This document shows positions 7,659 to 15,147 of a stretch of 44,336 bases of DNA, piece by piece (the first letter of the stretch is position 1; every line of letters begins with the position of its first letter). This DNA comes from Dietzia sp. E1 (GTDB lineage: Bacteria > Actinomycetota > Actinomycetes > Mycobacteriales > Mycobacteriaceae). A program made the translations under genes and the position numbers. The notes below the pieces were generated by a model, which was not told where the DNA came from, made no database searches, and was given only the letters and a program-made list of their open reading frames with translations. Where the stretch lies: the NCBI RefSeq assembly GCF_014145015.1, contig NZ_JAALDU010000031.1, positions 1 to 44,336 on the forward strand, given 5' to 3'.

Positions 7659-9101
7659 GTGACGGGTGTGAACCAGTCGAACCGCCCCGAAACGTTCTCA
7701 CCTGCGCCCCCGGCCCCGGCGACGCCTTCGGCGGCGGTGACGCGCACCCCGCGTGGCCGGGCCCTGGCCTGGGGGATGTGGGACTGGGGGTCGGCGGCGT
7801 TCAACGCGGTGATCGTGACCTTCGTCTTCTCCGTCTATCTCACCGACTCGGTGGGCGCGGACCTCGACGGACCGCTGTCGGCCGCGACGTGGCTGTCGAT
7901 TTCCGTCGCCGTCGCCGGGCTGGTCATCGCGCTCACCGCGCCGGTGATGGGGCAGCGCGCCGACCGCGGCGGTCGGCGTCGACGGTCGCTCGCGATCTGG
8001 ACCTACGCAACGGTGCTGCTCACCGCGCTGATGTTCCTCGTCGACGCGGACGCCCCGTACCCGTGGTTCTTCATCGGGCTCGCCCTGCTGGCGATCGGAT
8101 CGATCACCTTCGAGTTCGCCGAAGTGTCGTACTTCGCGATGCTGCGCCAGGTCTCGACCCCCGCCACGGTCGGCCGGGTGTCCGGCTTCGGCTGGGCGAT
8201 GGGCTACTTCGGCGGGATCTTCCTGCTGCTCGGGGCGTTCCTCGGCTTCATCGCCGGCGACGGCCCCGACCGCGGGCTGCTCGGCGTCACCGCCGACGGC
8301 GGCATGAACGTGCGCCTGGTGTGTCTGCTCGCCGCCGTGTGGTTCGCGACCTTCGCGCTACCGGTGCTGCGGTCGGTGCCGGAGCACCGCCCGGCCGCTG
8401 CCCGTGGGGCCGCCGGTGAGGTCGACGACGACGAGCCCGGCTTCCTCGCGTCGTACCGCATCCTCTGGGTCGATCTGAAGCGCCTGTGGCGGCGGGATCC
8501 GCGCACCGTGAAGTTCCTCGTCGCGAGCGCGATCTTCCGGGACGGCCTGGCCGGGGTGTTCACCTTCGGGGCGATCCTGGCCGTGACGGTCTATGGGTTG
8601 GCGCCCGGGGACGTCCTCATCTTCGGCGTAGCCGCCAACGTGGTGGCGGCGCTGGGGGCGGCGGCCGCGGGCCTTGTCGACGACAAGGTCGGCCCCAAGG
8701 CGGTGATCATCGGCTCGCTGGTGGCGATGATCGCGACCATGACCGTGCTCCTGTTCGTCGACGGCCCCGCGATGTTCTGGGTCTTCGGGCTGCTCATGTG
8801 CCTGTTCGTGGGGCCCGCGCAGTCGGCGTCGCGGTCGTTCCTGGCCAGGCTGGCCCCGGCGGGCAGCGATGGTCAGATGTTCGGCCTCTACGCCACCACC
8901 GGCCGCGCGGTCTCGTTCCTCGCCCCCGCCCTGTTCGGGCTGTTCACGTGGGCGTTCGCGACGGATCGCGCGGGCATCGCGGGCATCGGCCTGGTGTTGC
9001 TGGTGGGCCTGCTCCTGCTGTTGCCGGTGCGGACGCCGACCCGCGACGAGGCGGCCGGCACCTGGGCTGACGTTCGGTCGAACTCTGAACCCGCTGATTA
9101 A
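7659..9101 (+). CDS. MFS transporter, UMF1/Atg22-like
   Basis: An integral membrane protein of the major facilitator superfamily, of the kind annotated as vacuole effluxer Atg22-like, 480 aa with about twelve hydrophobic segments. The N-terminal signature WGMWDWGSAAFNAVIVTFVFSVYL and the loop GQRADRGGRRRR after the second helix are typical. Substrate unknown; yeast Atg22 exports amino acids from the vacuole. GTG 7659 is the first start, GTG 7668 (MNQSNRP) is an alternative, and neither has a clear ribosome binding site. It is divergent from cmrA, matching the Rv2508c/Rv2509 arrangement. The last codons fall in a small hairpin (GAACCC/GGGTTC). Confidence 0.82.
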   Translation: MTGVNQSNRPETFSPAPPAPATPSAAVTRTPRGRALAWGMWDWGSAAFNAVIVTFVFSVYLTDSVGADLDGPLSAATWLSISVAVAGLVIALTAPVMGQRADRGGRRRRSLAIWTYATVLLTALMFLVDADAPYPWFFIGLALLAIGSITFEFAEVSYFAMLRQVSTPATVGRVSGFGWAMGYFGGIFLLLGAFLGFIAGDGPDRGLLGVTADGGMNVRLVCLLAAVWFATFALPVLRSVPEHRPAAARGAAGEVDDDEPGFLASYRILWVDLKRLWRRDPRTVKFLVASAIFRDGLAGVFTFGAILAVTVYGLAPGDVLIFGVAANVVAALGAAAAGLVDDKVGPKAVIIGSLVAMIATMTVLLFVDGPAMFWVFGLLMCLFVGPAQSASRSFLARLAPAGSDGQMFGLYATTGRAVSFLAPALFGLFTWAFATDRAGIAGIGLVLLVGLLLLLPVRTPTRDEAAGTWADVRSNSEPAD

Positions 9102-9136
9102 GGGTTCGGCGGCCCGCGTCCGCGGCCGCACGCTAC

Positions 9137-9168
9137 CTCGGCGTCCCGGGAGGGTCGCCCCGGGACGC
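9137..9168. terminator. Bidirectional terminator hairpin
   Basis: Perfect 12-bp inverted repeat CGGCGTCCCGGG (9137-9148) / CCCGGGACGCCG (9157-9168) between convergent genes (transporter on plus, HAD phosphatase on minus). No T run, as is common in high-GC actinobacteria. Confidence 0.7.
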
Positions 9169-9185
9169 CGGTCAGAGTTCGCCGG

Positions 9186-9854
9186 TCAGAGCTCGTCGGC
9201 CTCGAGGAGTTCGAGGACGGCCGCGGCGTCATCGACGATCGTGGAAAAGCCCGCCTCGGTGAGCTCGGCGTCGCCGATCCCTCCCGTGCGTACCGCCACC
9301 GAGCGGATGCCCAGCTTGGCGGCGGCGATCGCGTCCCAGGTCGCGTCGCCCACCATGATCGCGTTCTCGGCGTCGACGCCGGAGCGCTCCAGAGCGATCG
9401 CCACGATGGTCGGATCCGGCTTGGCCTGGTCGACGTCCTCCCCGGTGGTGACGGCGTCCAGGTGGTCGTCCACGTCGAGCAACTCGCGCGCCTGCTCGAA
9501 TTCCGACGGCGCCGCCGAGGTCGCGAGCACGGTGATCCAGCCGCGTTCCTTGGCTCCGCGGACGAGTTCACGGCCACCGGGGAGCAGCCTCAGGGGCGCC
9601 TCGGCGTAATACTCGGTGTGCAGGTCTTTGGCCCGGCTCGCCATGTCATCGCGCTCGTCGTCGTCGACACCGGCGAGTTCCAGGAGTTCGGACACCAGCG
9701 TGGACCCGTCCTTACCGATCCGCTTGTGGACCTCTACGTAAGGAACCGGCGCCCCGGCTTCCGCCAGCGCCCGGTACCAGGTCGCGACGTGGACGTAGGT
9801 CGAGTCGATCAGCGTGCCGTCGACGTCGAGAAGAAGTGCGCGCTCGGAACTCAT
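9186..9854 (-). CDS. HAD-superfamily phosphatase (phosphoglycolate phosphatase-like)
   Basis: A cytoplasmic haloacid-dehalogenase-type hydrolase, 222 aa. Motif I is DVDGTLID with nucleophile Asp10 and Asp12, motif II is the Thr-Ser in VLATSA, motif III is the Lys of KPDPT, and motif IV is GDATWDAIAA. An alpha-helical cap (about residues 18-85) lies between motifs I and II, as in subclass I (beta-phosphoglucomutase/phosphoglycolate phosphatase group). It starts at ATG 9854. It is divergent from an F420-type oxidoreductase with a 139-nt gap. The substrate cannot be assigned from sequence. Confidence 0.85.
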   Translation of the reverse strand: MSSERALLLDVDGTLIDSTYVHVATWYRALAEAGAPVPYVEVHKRIGKDGSTLVSELLELAGVDDDERDDMASRAKDLHTEYYAEAPLRLLPGGRELVRGAKERGWITVLATSAAPSEFEQARELLDVDDHLDAVTTGEDVDQAKPDPTIVAIALERSGVDAENAIMVGDATWDAIAAAKLGIRSVAVRTGGIGDAELTEAGFSTIVDDAAAVLELLEADEL

Positions 9855-9993
9855 GCCCCCGAAGGTGCCCGTCTCGCCGCGCGGCGGCAACCGCACACGG
9901 TGTGGCCTCGGGCACGCCGGGGGCGTCGGGCACCGGTGCTCGGCCGCGGCGACCGGTGGCGCTCGCCGCCGCTCGCGCGCACGATCGATTGGC

Positions 9994-10983
9994 ATGACGC
10001 GCTTCGGATACACACTCATGACCGAACAGTCCGGCCCCAAGGACCTCGTCCGCTACGCCGCCAAGGCCGAGCAGGCGGGGTTCGACTTCGAGGTGGCCTC
10101 CGACCACTACTTCCCGTGGCTGAGCTCGCAGGGACACGCGCCGTACGTGTGGAGCGTGCTCGGTGCGGTCGCCCACGTCACCGAACGGGTCGACCTGTGC
10201 ACCTACGTCACCTGCCCGATCCTGCGGTACCACCCGGCCGTGGTCGCGCAGAAGGCCGCGACCGTGCAGATCATGTCCGACGGCCGGTTCATGCTGGGCA
10301 TCGGCGCCGGCGAGAACCTCAACGAGCACGTCGTCGGCCAACGCTGGCCATCCGTCGACGAGCGGCACGAGATGACGGTCGAGGCGCTGGAGATCATCCG
10401 CGAGCTCTTCGACGGAGGCCTCGTCACCTACTCCGGCGAGCACTTCCGCGTGGACTCCGCCCGCCTGTGGGATCTGCCCGAGAAGCGGGTTCCTATCGGC
10501 GTGGCCGCCGGGGGCGAGAAGGCGCTCGCGCACCTCGGCCCGCTGGGCGACCACCTCATTGCGACCGAGCCCGAGAGCAGCTACATCGAGAAGTGGAACG
10601 CCCTGGACGGGCAGACGCGGATCGGTGACGGTGCCCGCGCGATCGCGCAGATCCCCATCAGCTGGGACCCCGAGTCCGAGAAGGCCGCCGTCGAGCGCGC
10701 GCACGACCAATTCCGCTGGTTCGCCGGCGGCTGGGCCATGAACTCCGACCTGCCCACCACCGCCGGGTTCGCCGCCGCCACCCAGTTCGTGCGGCCCGAG
10801 GACGTGGGGGAGCAGCTCGCCTGCGGTCCCGACCTCGACGCGATCGTGGAGAAGGTCCGGCCCTACTGGGAAGCCGGATACACGGACATCGCGCTCATCC
10901 AGATCGGCGACTCCACGCTCGACCGGTTCCTCGATGAGGCGGCGGAGCCGCTGCTCGCCCGGCTGCGGGAGGCCGCGGGCTGA
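9994..10983 (+). CDS. F420-dependent LLM-class oxidoreductase (FGD-like, TIGR03557 type)
   Basis: A luciferase-like TIM-barrel oxidoreductase that probably uses coenzyme F420. 329 aa from ATG 9994. The N-terminus (MTRFGYTLMTEQSGPKDLVR, then AEQAGFDFEVASDHYFPWL) and GRFMLGIGAGENLNEHVVGQRWP match the family next to F420-dependent glucose-6-phosphate dehydrogenase. Those enzymes bind F420 through the conserved SDHYFPW and GAGENLNEH regions. True Fgd1 uses glucose-6-phosphate; this subfamily has no settled substrate. The next gene starts 42 nt later but is unrelated. Confidence 0.82.
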   Translation: MTRFGYTLMTEQSGPKDLVRYAAKAEQAGFDFEVASDHYFPWLSSQGHAPYVWSVLGAVAHVTERVDLCTYVTCPILRYHPAVVAQKAATVQIMSDGRFMLGIGAGENLNEHVVGQRWPSVDERHEMTVEALEIIRELFDGGLVTYSGEHFRVDSARLWDLPEKRVPIGVAAGGEKALAHLGPLGDHLIATEPESSYIEKWNALDGQTRIGDGARAIAQIPISWDPESEKAAVERAHDQFRWFAGGWAMNSDLPTTAGFAAATQFVRPEDVGEQLACGPDLDAIVEKVRPYWEAGYTDIALIQIGDSTLDRFLDEAAEPLLARLREAAG

Positions 10984-11025
10984 TCGGACAGATCGTGTCG
11001 GACCCCACGCCTACCGTCGCGCCCT

Positions 11026-11652
11026 ATGGGGGAGTTGAACAGGACCGAGGAAGGGGACGCTCGTGGCTACACTGAAAGGCATGAAAGCAAGCCGGAGCGC
11101 CTTCACCGCGGGGATGAGAGGGTTGGATCGGATGACGTCGACCCCGACGTCTCGGATTCGCCGGACCCGGATCGCCGAGGAGTCCCAGCCCAGCGCAGAG
11201 GCGAGGTTCTCTCAGGTCCGGAACAAGATCCGAGGGCGAGTGGACCGCAGGCTGGCGTAGTTCGCGAGGAGTCGCAGCTTCTGTCAGCGTCATGGTCGGG
11301 TCTACTGCCGCACCCGTCGGACTTCGGCGCATACGACAACGTTCTTCCCGGGGCTGCCGACCGGCTCCTCCGAGTCCTGGAATCCGAGACCGTCGACCGA
11401 TCGAGACGAGCAGACAAGCTCGCGGACGCCGAGATCGCCAGTGCCGACAAAGACCGCCGCGCAGCAGTAGCGCTTCTGCTGCTGTTCACGGCACTCTCAG
11501 CGGCCTTCTTCGCGTCGGGTAACCCGCTCGCCGGCGGCTTCTTCCTCACCCCTCCGATACTCGGGCTGGTGAAAGTGATGTGGCCGGGCCGTGGCGCTGG
11601 GCCCGGGCGTGGCCCGGAGTCTTCTCCTGCGCCGAACGGCGACGAGGCGTAG
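11026..11652 (+). CDS. DUF2335 predicted membrane protein
   Basis: The C-terminal part (from about residue 88: SASWSGLLPHPSDFGAYDNVLPGAADRLL) has the DUF2335 signature PxPxxFxxYxxxxPGAADRLL. A helical segment and a hydrophobic hairpin follow (AAVALLLLFTALSAAFFA, GGFFLTPPILGLVKVMW). DUF2335 proteins are short holin-like or inner-membrane proteins, often in mobile DNA, of unknown function. The first 80 residues are hydrophilic and low in family resemblance. They overlap another frame (GTG 11063 to 11260) that has its own AAGGGG ribosome binding site, so the true start is uncertain. The gene lies just outside the mobile element and converges with the displaced tRNA-Arg terminator. Confidence 0.6.
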   Translation: MGELNRTEEGDARGYTERHESKPERLHRGDERVGSDDVDPDVSDSPDPDRRGVPAQRRGEVLSGPEQDPRASGPQAGVVREESQLLSASWSGLLPHPSDFGAYDNVLPGAADRLLRVLESETVDRSRRADKLADAEIASADKDRRAAVALLLLFTALSAAFFASGNPLAGGFFLTPPILGLVKVMWPGRGAGPGRGPESSPAPNGDEA

Positions 11653-11705
11653 GCGGACCACCTCACAGGCGACCGGAACGACACGATCGTCCGTAGTCGT
11701 CGAGA

Positions 11706-11752
11706 AGAGCTTTTCGCCCGTATCTGTCGAGTGGCGGCGTGCGAAAAGCTCT
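11706..11752 (-). terminator. Hairpin, probably the original tRNA-Arg terminator
   Basis: Perfect 12-bp inverted repeat AGAGCTTTTCGC (11706-11717) / GCGAAAAGCTCT (11741-11752), extended after one mismatch by CGAG/CTCG. It lies 36 nt beyond the 27-bp repeat at 11788. In the chromosome without the element it would sit 38 nt downstream of tRNA-Arg on the minus strand, where a tRNA terminator is expected. It may also end the DUF2335 transcript. Confidence 0.6.
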
Positions 11753-11787
11753 GCTCGATGGGTGAAGCCCCGGATCCCGACGCACTG

Positions 11788-11814
11788 AGCGCCCCCGAGA
11801 GGATTCGAACCCCT
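11788..11814. repeat. attL: 27-bp copy of the tRNA-Arg 3' end
   Basis: Identical over 27 bp to 20928-20954, which is the 3' end of tRNA-Arg including the T-arm motif GGATTCGAACCCC. It marks the left junction of the element, 151 nt before the integrase start. Confidence 0.92.
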
Positions 11815-11907
11815 CCGGGACGTGGAACGCTGACCGGCTGAAATATGCTCTGAACAGCGCGGAAGTCGGGGGCGCGGTTGGTCAAGGTGGGTCACTTCCG
11901 GTCGCTT

Positions 11908-11945
11908 CGTGCCAGTGTTGTGGCACGATAGTGGCACGCCACAAC
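11908..11945. promoter_or_regulatory. Putative integrase arm-type sites / int operator
   Basis: TGGCACG occurs at 11921-11927 and 11932-11938 (11-bp period), with the inverted form CGTGCCA at 11908-11914. The same segment contains the 8-bp inverted repeat GTTGTGGC (11917-11924) / GCCACAAC (11938-11945). A matching TGGCACG pair with the same 11-bp period lies at the other end of the element. The sites also sit in the integrase leader, so autoregulation is possible. Confidence 0.55.
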
Positions 11946-11965
11946 CCCCTGGAGGGCTGAGTCCC

Positions 11966-13087
11966 ATGACCACTACGCGCCGCCGATCCTTCGGATCCAT
12001 CCGTGTCCTACCGTCGGGCCGGTTCCAGGCCCGCTACACCGGGCCGGACACGGCCGTCTACAAGGCCCCGCGCACCTTCCAGTCCCGTGACGATGCCGGG
12101 GCGTGGCTGAGGGCGGAGGAGAAACTGGTGGAGTTCGACGCCTGGACCCCGCCGACCACGCGCCGGACCATGTCCACGGAGAAGGTCCGGACGGTGGGGG
12201 ACTACTTCCAGAAGTGGATCACGGAGCGAAGTCTCCGCCCCTCCACCCGCGACACTTACCAGCGGGTCTGGGACGCCAGGGTGAAGCCGTACCTGGGGGA
12301 CAAGCCCCTGGCGACGACGACCCCCGCCGTGGTCCGGTCCTGGTGGGCTGAGGTCACCACGGACCACGACACGAAGACCCGGAACGCCCACGCCTATCAG
12401 GTCCTCCGGGCCGTGATGAACACGGCCGTGGAGGACGGGCTGATCCCGGTCAACCCCTGCCAGATCCGCGCCGCTGGCCGGTCCCCGAAGCGCGCGGAGT
12501 TCACCCTCCTGACCGTGGAGGAGGTCAACCGGATCACGGCGGAGATGCCCGCCTGGTACGCCGCCAGCGTGCCCGTGATGGCCTGGTGCGGTCTGCGGTA
12601 CGGGGAGGTCACCGAACTCCGCCGTAAAGACGTCACGGCCGACGGTAAGACGATCCGCGTCCGACGGGGCGTGACCTACGTGGGCGGGGAGTTCATCGTG
12701 GGTCCGCCGAAGACCGCCGACGGCGTACGGGACGTGGCGGTCCCGCCCAACGTCGTCCCGGTCCTGAAGGCCCACCTGGACCGCCACGTGGGACTGGATT
12801 CCGACGCCCTGGTCTTCACCACGAAGGACGGGAAGCGGCTCCTGCACTCCACCTACCGCGATACGTTCCAGGCGGCTCTCCGGCGGGCCGGGATCGACAA
12901 GCCGGTGAAGGTCCACCATCTTCGCCACCTGGGGGCCGTGCTGGCCGCGCGCGCCGGGGCCACCACGAAGGAACTCATGGCGCGCCTGGGGCACACCACG
13001 CCAGCGGCGGCCATGATCTACCAGCACGCAGCCGCCGGGCGGGACGAGGAGATCGCCCGGAAGATGGCGGAGATGGCCGGGGAGTAG
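11966..13087 (+). CDS. Tyrosine-recombinase integrase
   Basis: Site-specific recombinase that inserts and, with an excisionase, removes the element at tRNA-Arg. 373 aa. The N-terminal arm-binding region (about 1-65: SIRVLPSGRFQARYTGPD) is typical of actinobacterial phage integrases. A SAM-like core-binding domain (about 75-165) and the catalytic domain follow. Catalytic residues seen are Arg211 (GLRYGEVTEL), Lys249, His317 and Arg320 (HHLRH), His343 (LGH) and Tyr352. The ATG at 11966 has GGAGG 10 nt upstream and is preferred over GTG 11909, which would run through the repeat operator. It sits next to attL as in most tRNA-integrating elements. Confidence 0.95.
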   Translation: MTTTRRRSFGSIRVLPSGRFQARYTGPDTAVYKAPRTFQSRDDAGAWLRAEEKLVEFDAWTPPTTRRTMSTEKVRTVGDYFQKWITERSLRPSTRDTYQRVWDARVKPYLGDKPLATTTPAVVRSWWAEVTTDHDTKTRNAHAYQVLRAVMNTAVEDGLIPVNPCQIRAAGRSPKRAEFTLLTVEEVNRITAEMPAWYAASVPVMAWCGLRYGEVTELRRKDVTADGKTIRVRRGVTYVGGEFIVGPPKTADGVRDVAVPPNVVPVLKAHLDRHVGLDSDALVFTTKDGKRLLHSTYRDTFQAALRRAGIDKPVKVHHLRHLGAVLAARAGATTKELMARLGHTTPAAAMIYQHAAAGRDEEIARKMAEMAGE

Positions 13088-13343
13088 GGGCTACCCCCGT
13101 CGGTTCCGTGGCCTGGGACGACGGTCCCGGACCGCTACACACCAGCCGCCCCGGGAGGCTTACACCGGTGCCATCCGTTGACTCTGTAGTGGTTGCGCCC
13201 CAGGTCAGGGCGGGCGTAGCGTCGGACTCACCGGGTCAAAACCGACCTGGATCCGCCCCCAGGAGCGGACTACGCGCCATCAGGTAATGACACGCCCCCG
13301 CCAGGGCAGAACACAACGGTAACGGTAGCGGCGCGTCGTCTAA
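13088..13343. other. Intergenic control region between integrase and excisionase genes
   Basis: About 256 nt without a gene. A small hairpin GGGAC-GACG-GTCCC follows the integrase and may end its transcript. TTGACT near 13177 resembles a -35 hexamer, but no good -10 is seen 17 nt later. It is the likely place for promoters of the replication operon. Confidence 0.4.
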
Positions 13344-13373
13344 GGCAACTCCGATGAACTCTCTGGAGTTGCC
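13344..13373 (+). promoter_or_regulatory. Perfect hairpin enclosing the ribosome binding site of the excisionase gene
   Basis: GGCAACTCC (13344-13352) and GGAGTTGCC (13365-13373) form a perfect 9-bp inverted repeat with a 12-nt loop. It ends on the base before the ATG. The likely Shine-Dalgarno GGAG (13365-13368, 5 nt before ATG) lies inside the stem, so the structure would block translation or act as a DNA operator. Confidence 0.65.
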
Positions 13374-13586
13374 ATGTCTACGTCATCCGACGCACCCCTG
13401 TATCTGGACCAGGCCGCCGAATACCTGTCCGTCTCTCCGAAGTCCATCCGGCGCATGGTGTCGCGCGGGGACCTCCCCGCCTACCGCCTGGGCGGCCAGG
13501 GCCGTCTCCGCTTCCTGAAGGCCGACCTCGACGCGCTCCTGGTCCCCGTCCCCACCGTGGTCCGCCAGGGTGGTGGCCACGCATGA
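13374..13586 (+). CDS. Excisionase-like helix-turn-helix protein
   Basis: A 70-aa DNA-binding protein of the excisionase/MerR-like HTH_17 type: LYLDQAAEYLSVSPKSIRRMVSRGDLPAYRLGGQGRLRFLKADLDALL. The wing and turn (RGDLPAYRLG...LRF) are diagnostic. Such proteins direct integrases toward excision or repress the operon. Its start is fixed by ATG 13374 directly after the inverted repeat. The stop overlaps the start of a 38-aa ORF (ATGA at 13583), so it probably heads the replication operon. Whether it acts as Xis or as a repressor is undecided. Confidence 0.85.
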   Translation: MSTSSDAPLYLDQAAEYLSVSPKSIRRMVSRGDLPAYRLGGQGRLRFLKADLDALLVPVPTVVRQGGGHA

Positions 13587-13699
13587 GCGCACGAAGAAGC
13601 CGCCCCCACCGGAAGGTGGAAGCGGCCCCTAAGACCTCGCCCAGGTCTGGCTCTGACGATACCGTGGCGGACCACCATGTGGGCGGTGGTGTCCGATGA
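13583..13699 (+). CDS. 38-aa basic small protein (putative)
   Basis: A short frame overlooked at usual length cut-offs. Its ATG overlaps the excisionase stop (ATGA 13583-13586) and its stop overlaps the helicase start (ATGA 13696-13699), so translation could pass through all three genes. The peptide begins MSARRSRPHRKVEAAPKT and is Arg/Lys-rich. The DNA also holds two hairpins: CCACC-GGAA-GGTGG and AGACCT-CGCCC-AGGTCT. It may be a real small protein or only a leader that couples helicase translation. Confidence 0.45.
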   Translation: MSARRSRPHRKVEAAPKTSPRSGSDDTVADHHVGGGVR

Positions 13700-15147
13700 G
13701 CGCCGTCATCATCACCGACACCCACCCCGGGCTGGACACCCTCTGGTCGTCCGACCTCGATCAGGCCGCCGACGTCATGGTCCGGACCAACCTCCAGTTG
13801 ACGACGGCGGACCTGGAGTCCATGGCCGACGTCACCGACGCCCTGGTCCTGACCTCACGTAGCGCGGCCCCGGGCCAGGCCCTGGCGGCCACACTCGCAG
13901 GCATGGGCGTATCCGCGACGGCCCGCCACAAGGGCCGGTGGGCCACGACCCTGGGCGACAAGGGGACGGTCACCCTGCCCGGTGGCTCCGTGGTGGCCAC
14001 CTCCGCCCCGGCGGGATCTACGCCCAGGAAGCAAGCCGCGAAGGCGGAGACCTCACTGGCCGCGAAGGCGGGTAAGGCGAAGGGGAAGGCGGCGAAGTTC
14101 CCCGGCACCGCCGCCAAGGTGTGGAACGCGGCCGACATGGCCCCACCGGGGAAGGTGGAGTGGCTGGCCCACCACCGCCTCCCCAAGGCCGCCACGTCCC
14201 TTCTGGTGGGTGCGGAGGGTATCGGGAAGTCGGCGCTGACGGTGGCCCTGGTGGCCGCCGTGACGACCGGCCGCCCCCTGGAGTGGTTCGGTCTGCCCGC
14301 CGGGGAGCCGATGGACGTGGTCCTGGTCCTCACCGAAGATGACTGGTCCATCGTCGCCTCTCCGCGCCTCCTGGCGGCGGGGGCCGACATGAGCCGTATC
14401 CACATCATCTGTGAGGACGCCGACGGTTCTGGTCCCCCGGCCTTCCCCGGGGATGAGCATAAGGTGATCGAGATGGACCCCGCGCCGGGTCTCATCATCG
14501 TGGACGCCTGGCTAGACACCGTCCCGAACACCCTGTCGGTGAGGGATGCCCAGCAAGCCCGTGTGGCCCTGGCTCCGTGGAAGGGGATCGCCACGAAGAC
14601 CCGGGCGGCGTGCCTGTTGGTAACCCATACCAACCGGCTGGCCACCGGCAACGTCCGCGACACCTACGGGGGCACCTCCGAACTCCGCAAGGCCGCCCGG
14701 ATGACGCTCTACGCCCTTCAGGACGACGACGGCCACCTGGTGGTGGGACCGGAGAAGGCGAATTTCTGCCAGCCGGAGAACGCCGTCGTCCTGGAGCGGT
14801 ACGACACCGGGGACGACGTGGTCCGTCTTCGGTTCCTCCGGGACTCCGGGCGGCTGGTCGGGGAGTACGTCATGGAGGCGGCCAGCACCGGGGCGAAGGA
14901 AGGGCGGTCGGAAGTTGCTGCCTGGCTCCACGACTACCTGGCGGAGAACGGACCGACCGCGCGGAAGGACGTCGTGGCCGCCGGGACGGAGGAAGGCTAC
15001 TCCGAACGGACGCTCACGCGCTCGCTGAAGTCGGCCGGCGCCGTGTCCACGCGGTCAGGCTTCGGTGCCGCCGCTACATGGTCCCTGGGAGGTCGGATTC
15101 TGGATCTCCCCGCCGCCTCCTCTACCGATGACCAGGAGGAGGGATGA
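13696..15147 (+). CDS. RepA/RecA-fold replication ATPase (AAA_25 type helicase)
   Basis: Probable element-encoded replication initiator or helicase, 483 aa. The core RecA-like domain has Walker A GAEGIGKS at 172-179 and Walker B GLIIVDAW around Asp270. A sensor-like LLVTHTNR and the GGTSELRKAARM segment follow, typical of plasmid and phage RepA-like ATPases that load as hexameric helicases. The C-terminal 80 residues look like a winged helix (ENGPTARKDVVAAGTEEGYSERTLTRSLK). The N-terminal 130 residues are unassigned, with an Ala/Lys-rich linker. No primase motif is seen. An iteron-like repeat cluster starts 16 nt after its stop, supporting a replication role. Confidence 0.78.
   Translation: MSAVIITDTHPGLDTLWSSDLDQAADVMVRTNLQLTTADLESMADVTDALVLTSRSAAPGQALAATLAGMGVSATARHKGRWATTLGDKGTVTLPGGSVVATSAPAGSTPRKQAAKAETSLAAKAGKAKGKAAKFPGTAAKVWNAADMAPPGKVEWLAHHRLPKAATSLLVGAEGIGKSALTVALVAAVTTGRPLEWFGLPAGEPMDVVLVLTEDDWSIVASPRLLAAGADMSRIHIICEDADGSGPPAFPGDEHKVIEMDPAPGLIIVDAWLDTVPNTLSVRDAQQARVALAPWKGIATKTRAACLLVTHTNRLATGNVRDTYGGTSELRKAARMTLYALQDDDGHLVVGPEKANFCQPENAVVLERYDTGDDVVRLRFLRDSGRLVGEYVMEAASTGAKEGRSEVAAWLHDYLAENGPTARKDVVAAGTEEGYSERTLTRSLKSAGAVSTRSGFGAAATWSLGGRILDLPAASSTDDQEEG

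Noticed and set aside
9087-9102. A 16-bp match (GAACCCGCTGATTAAG) between the 3' end of the transporter gene and tRNA-Lys (2008-2023), possibly an att remnant.
   Set aside because: It covers the anticodon-arm region and not the 3' end used by integrases. One 16-bp match within 44 kb of biased sequence is close to chance, and no integrase remnant lies near.
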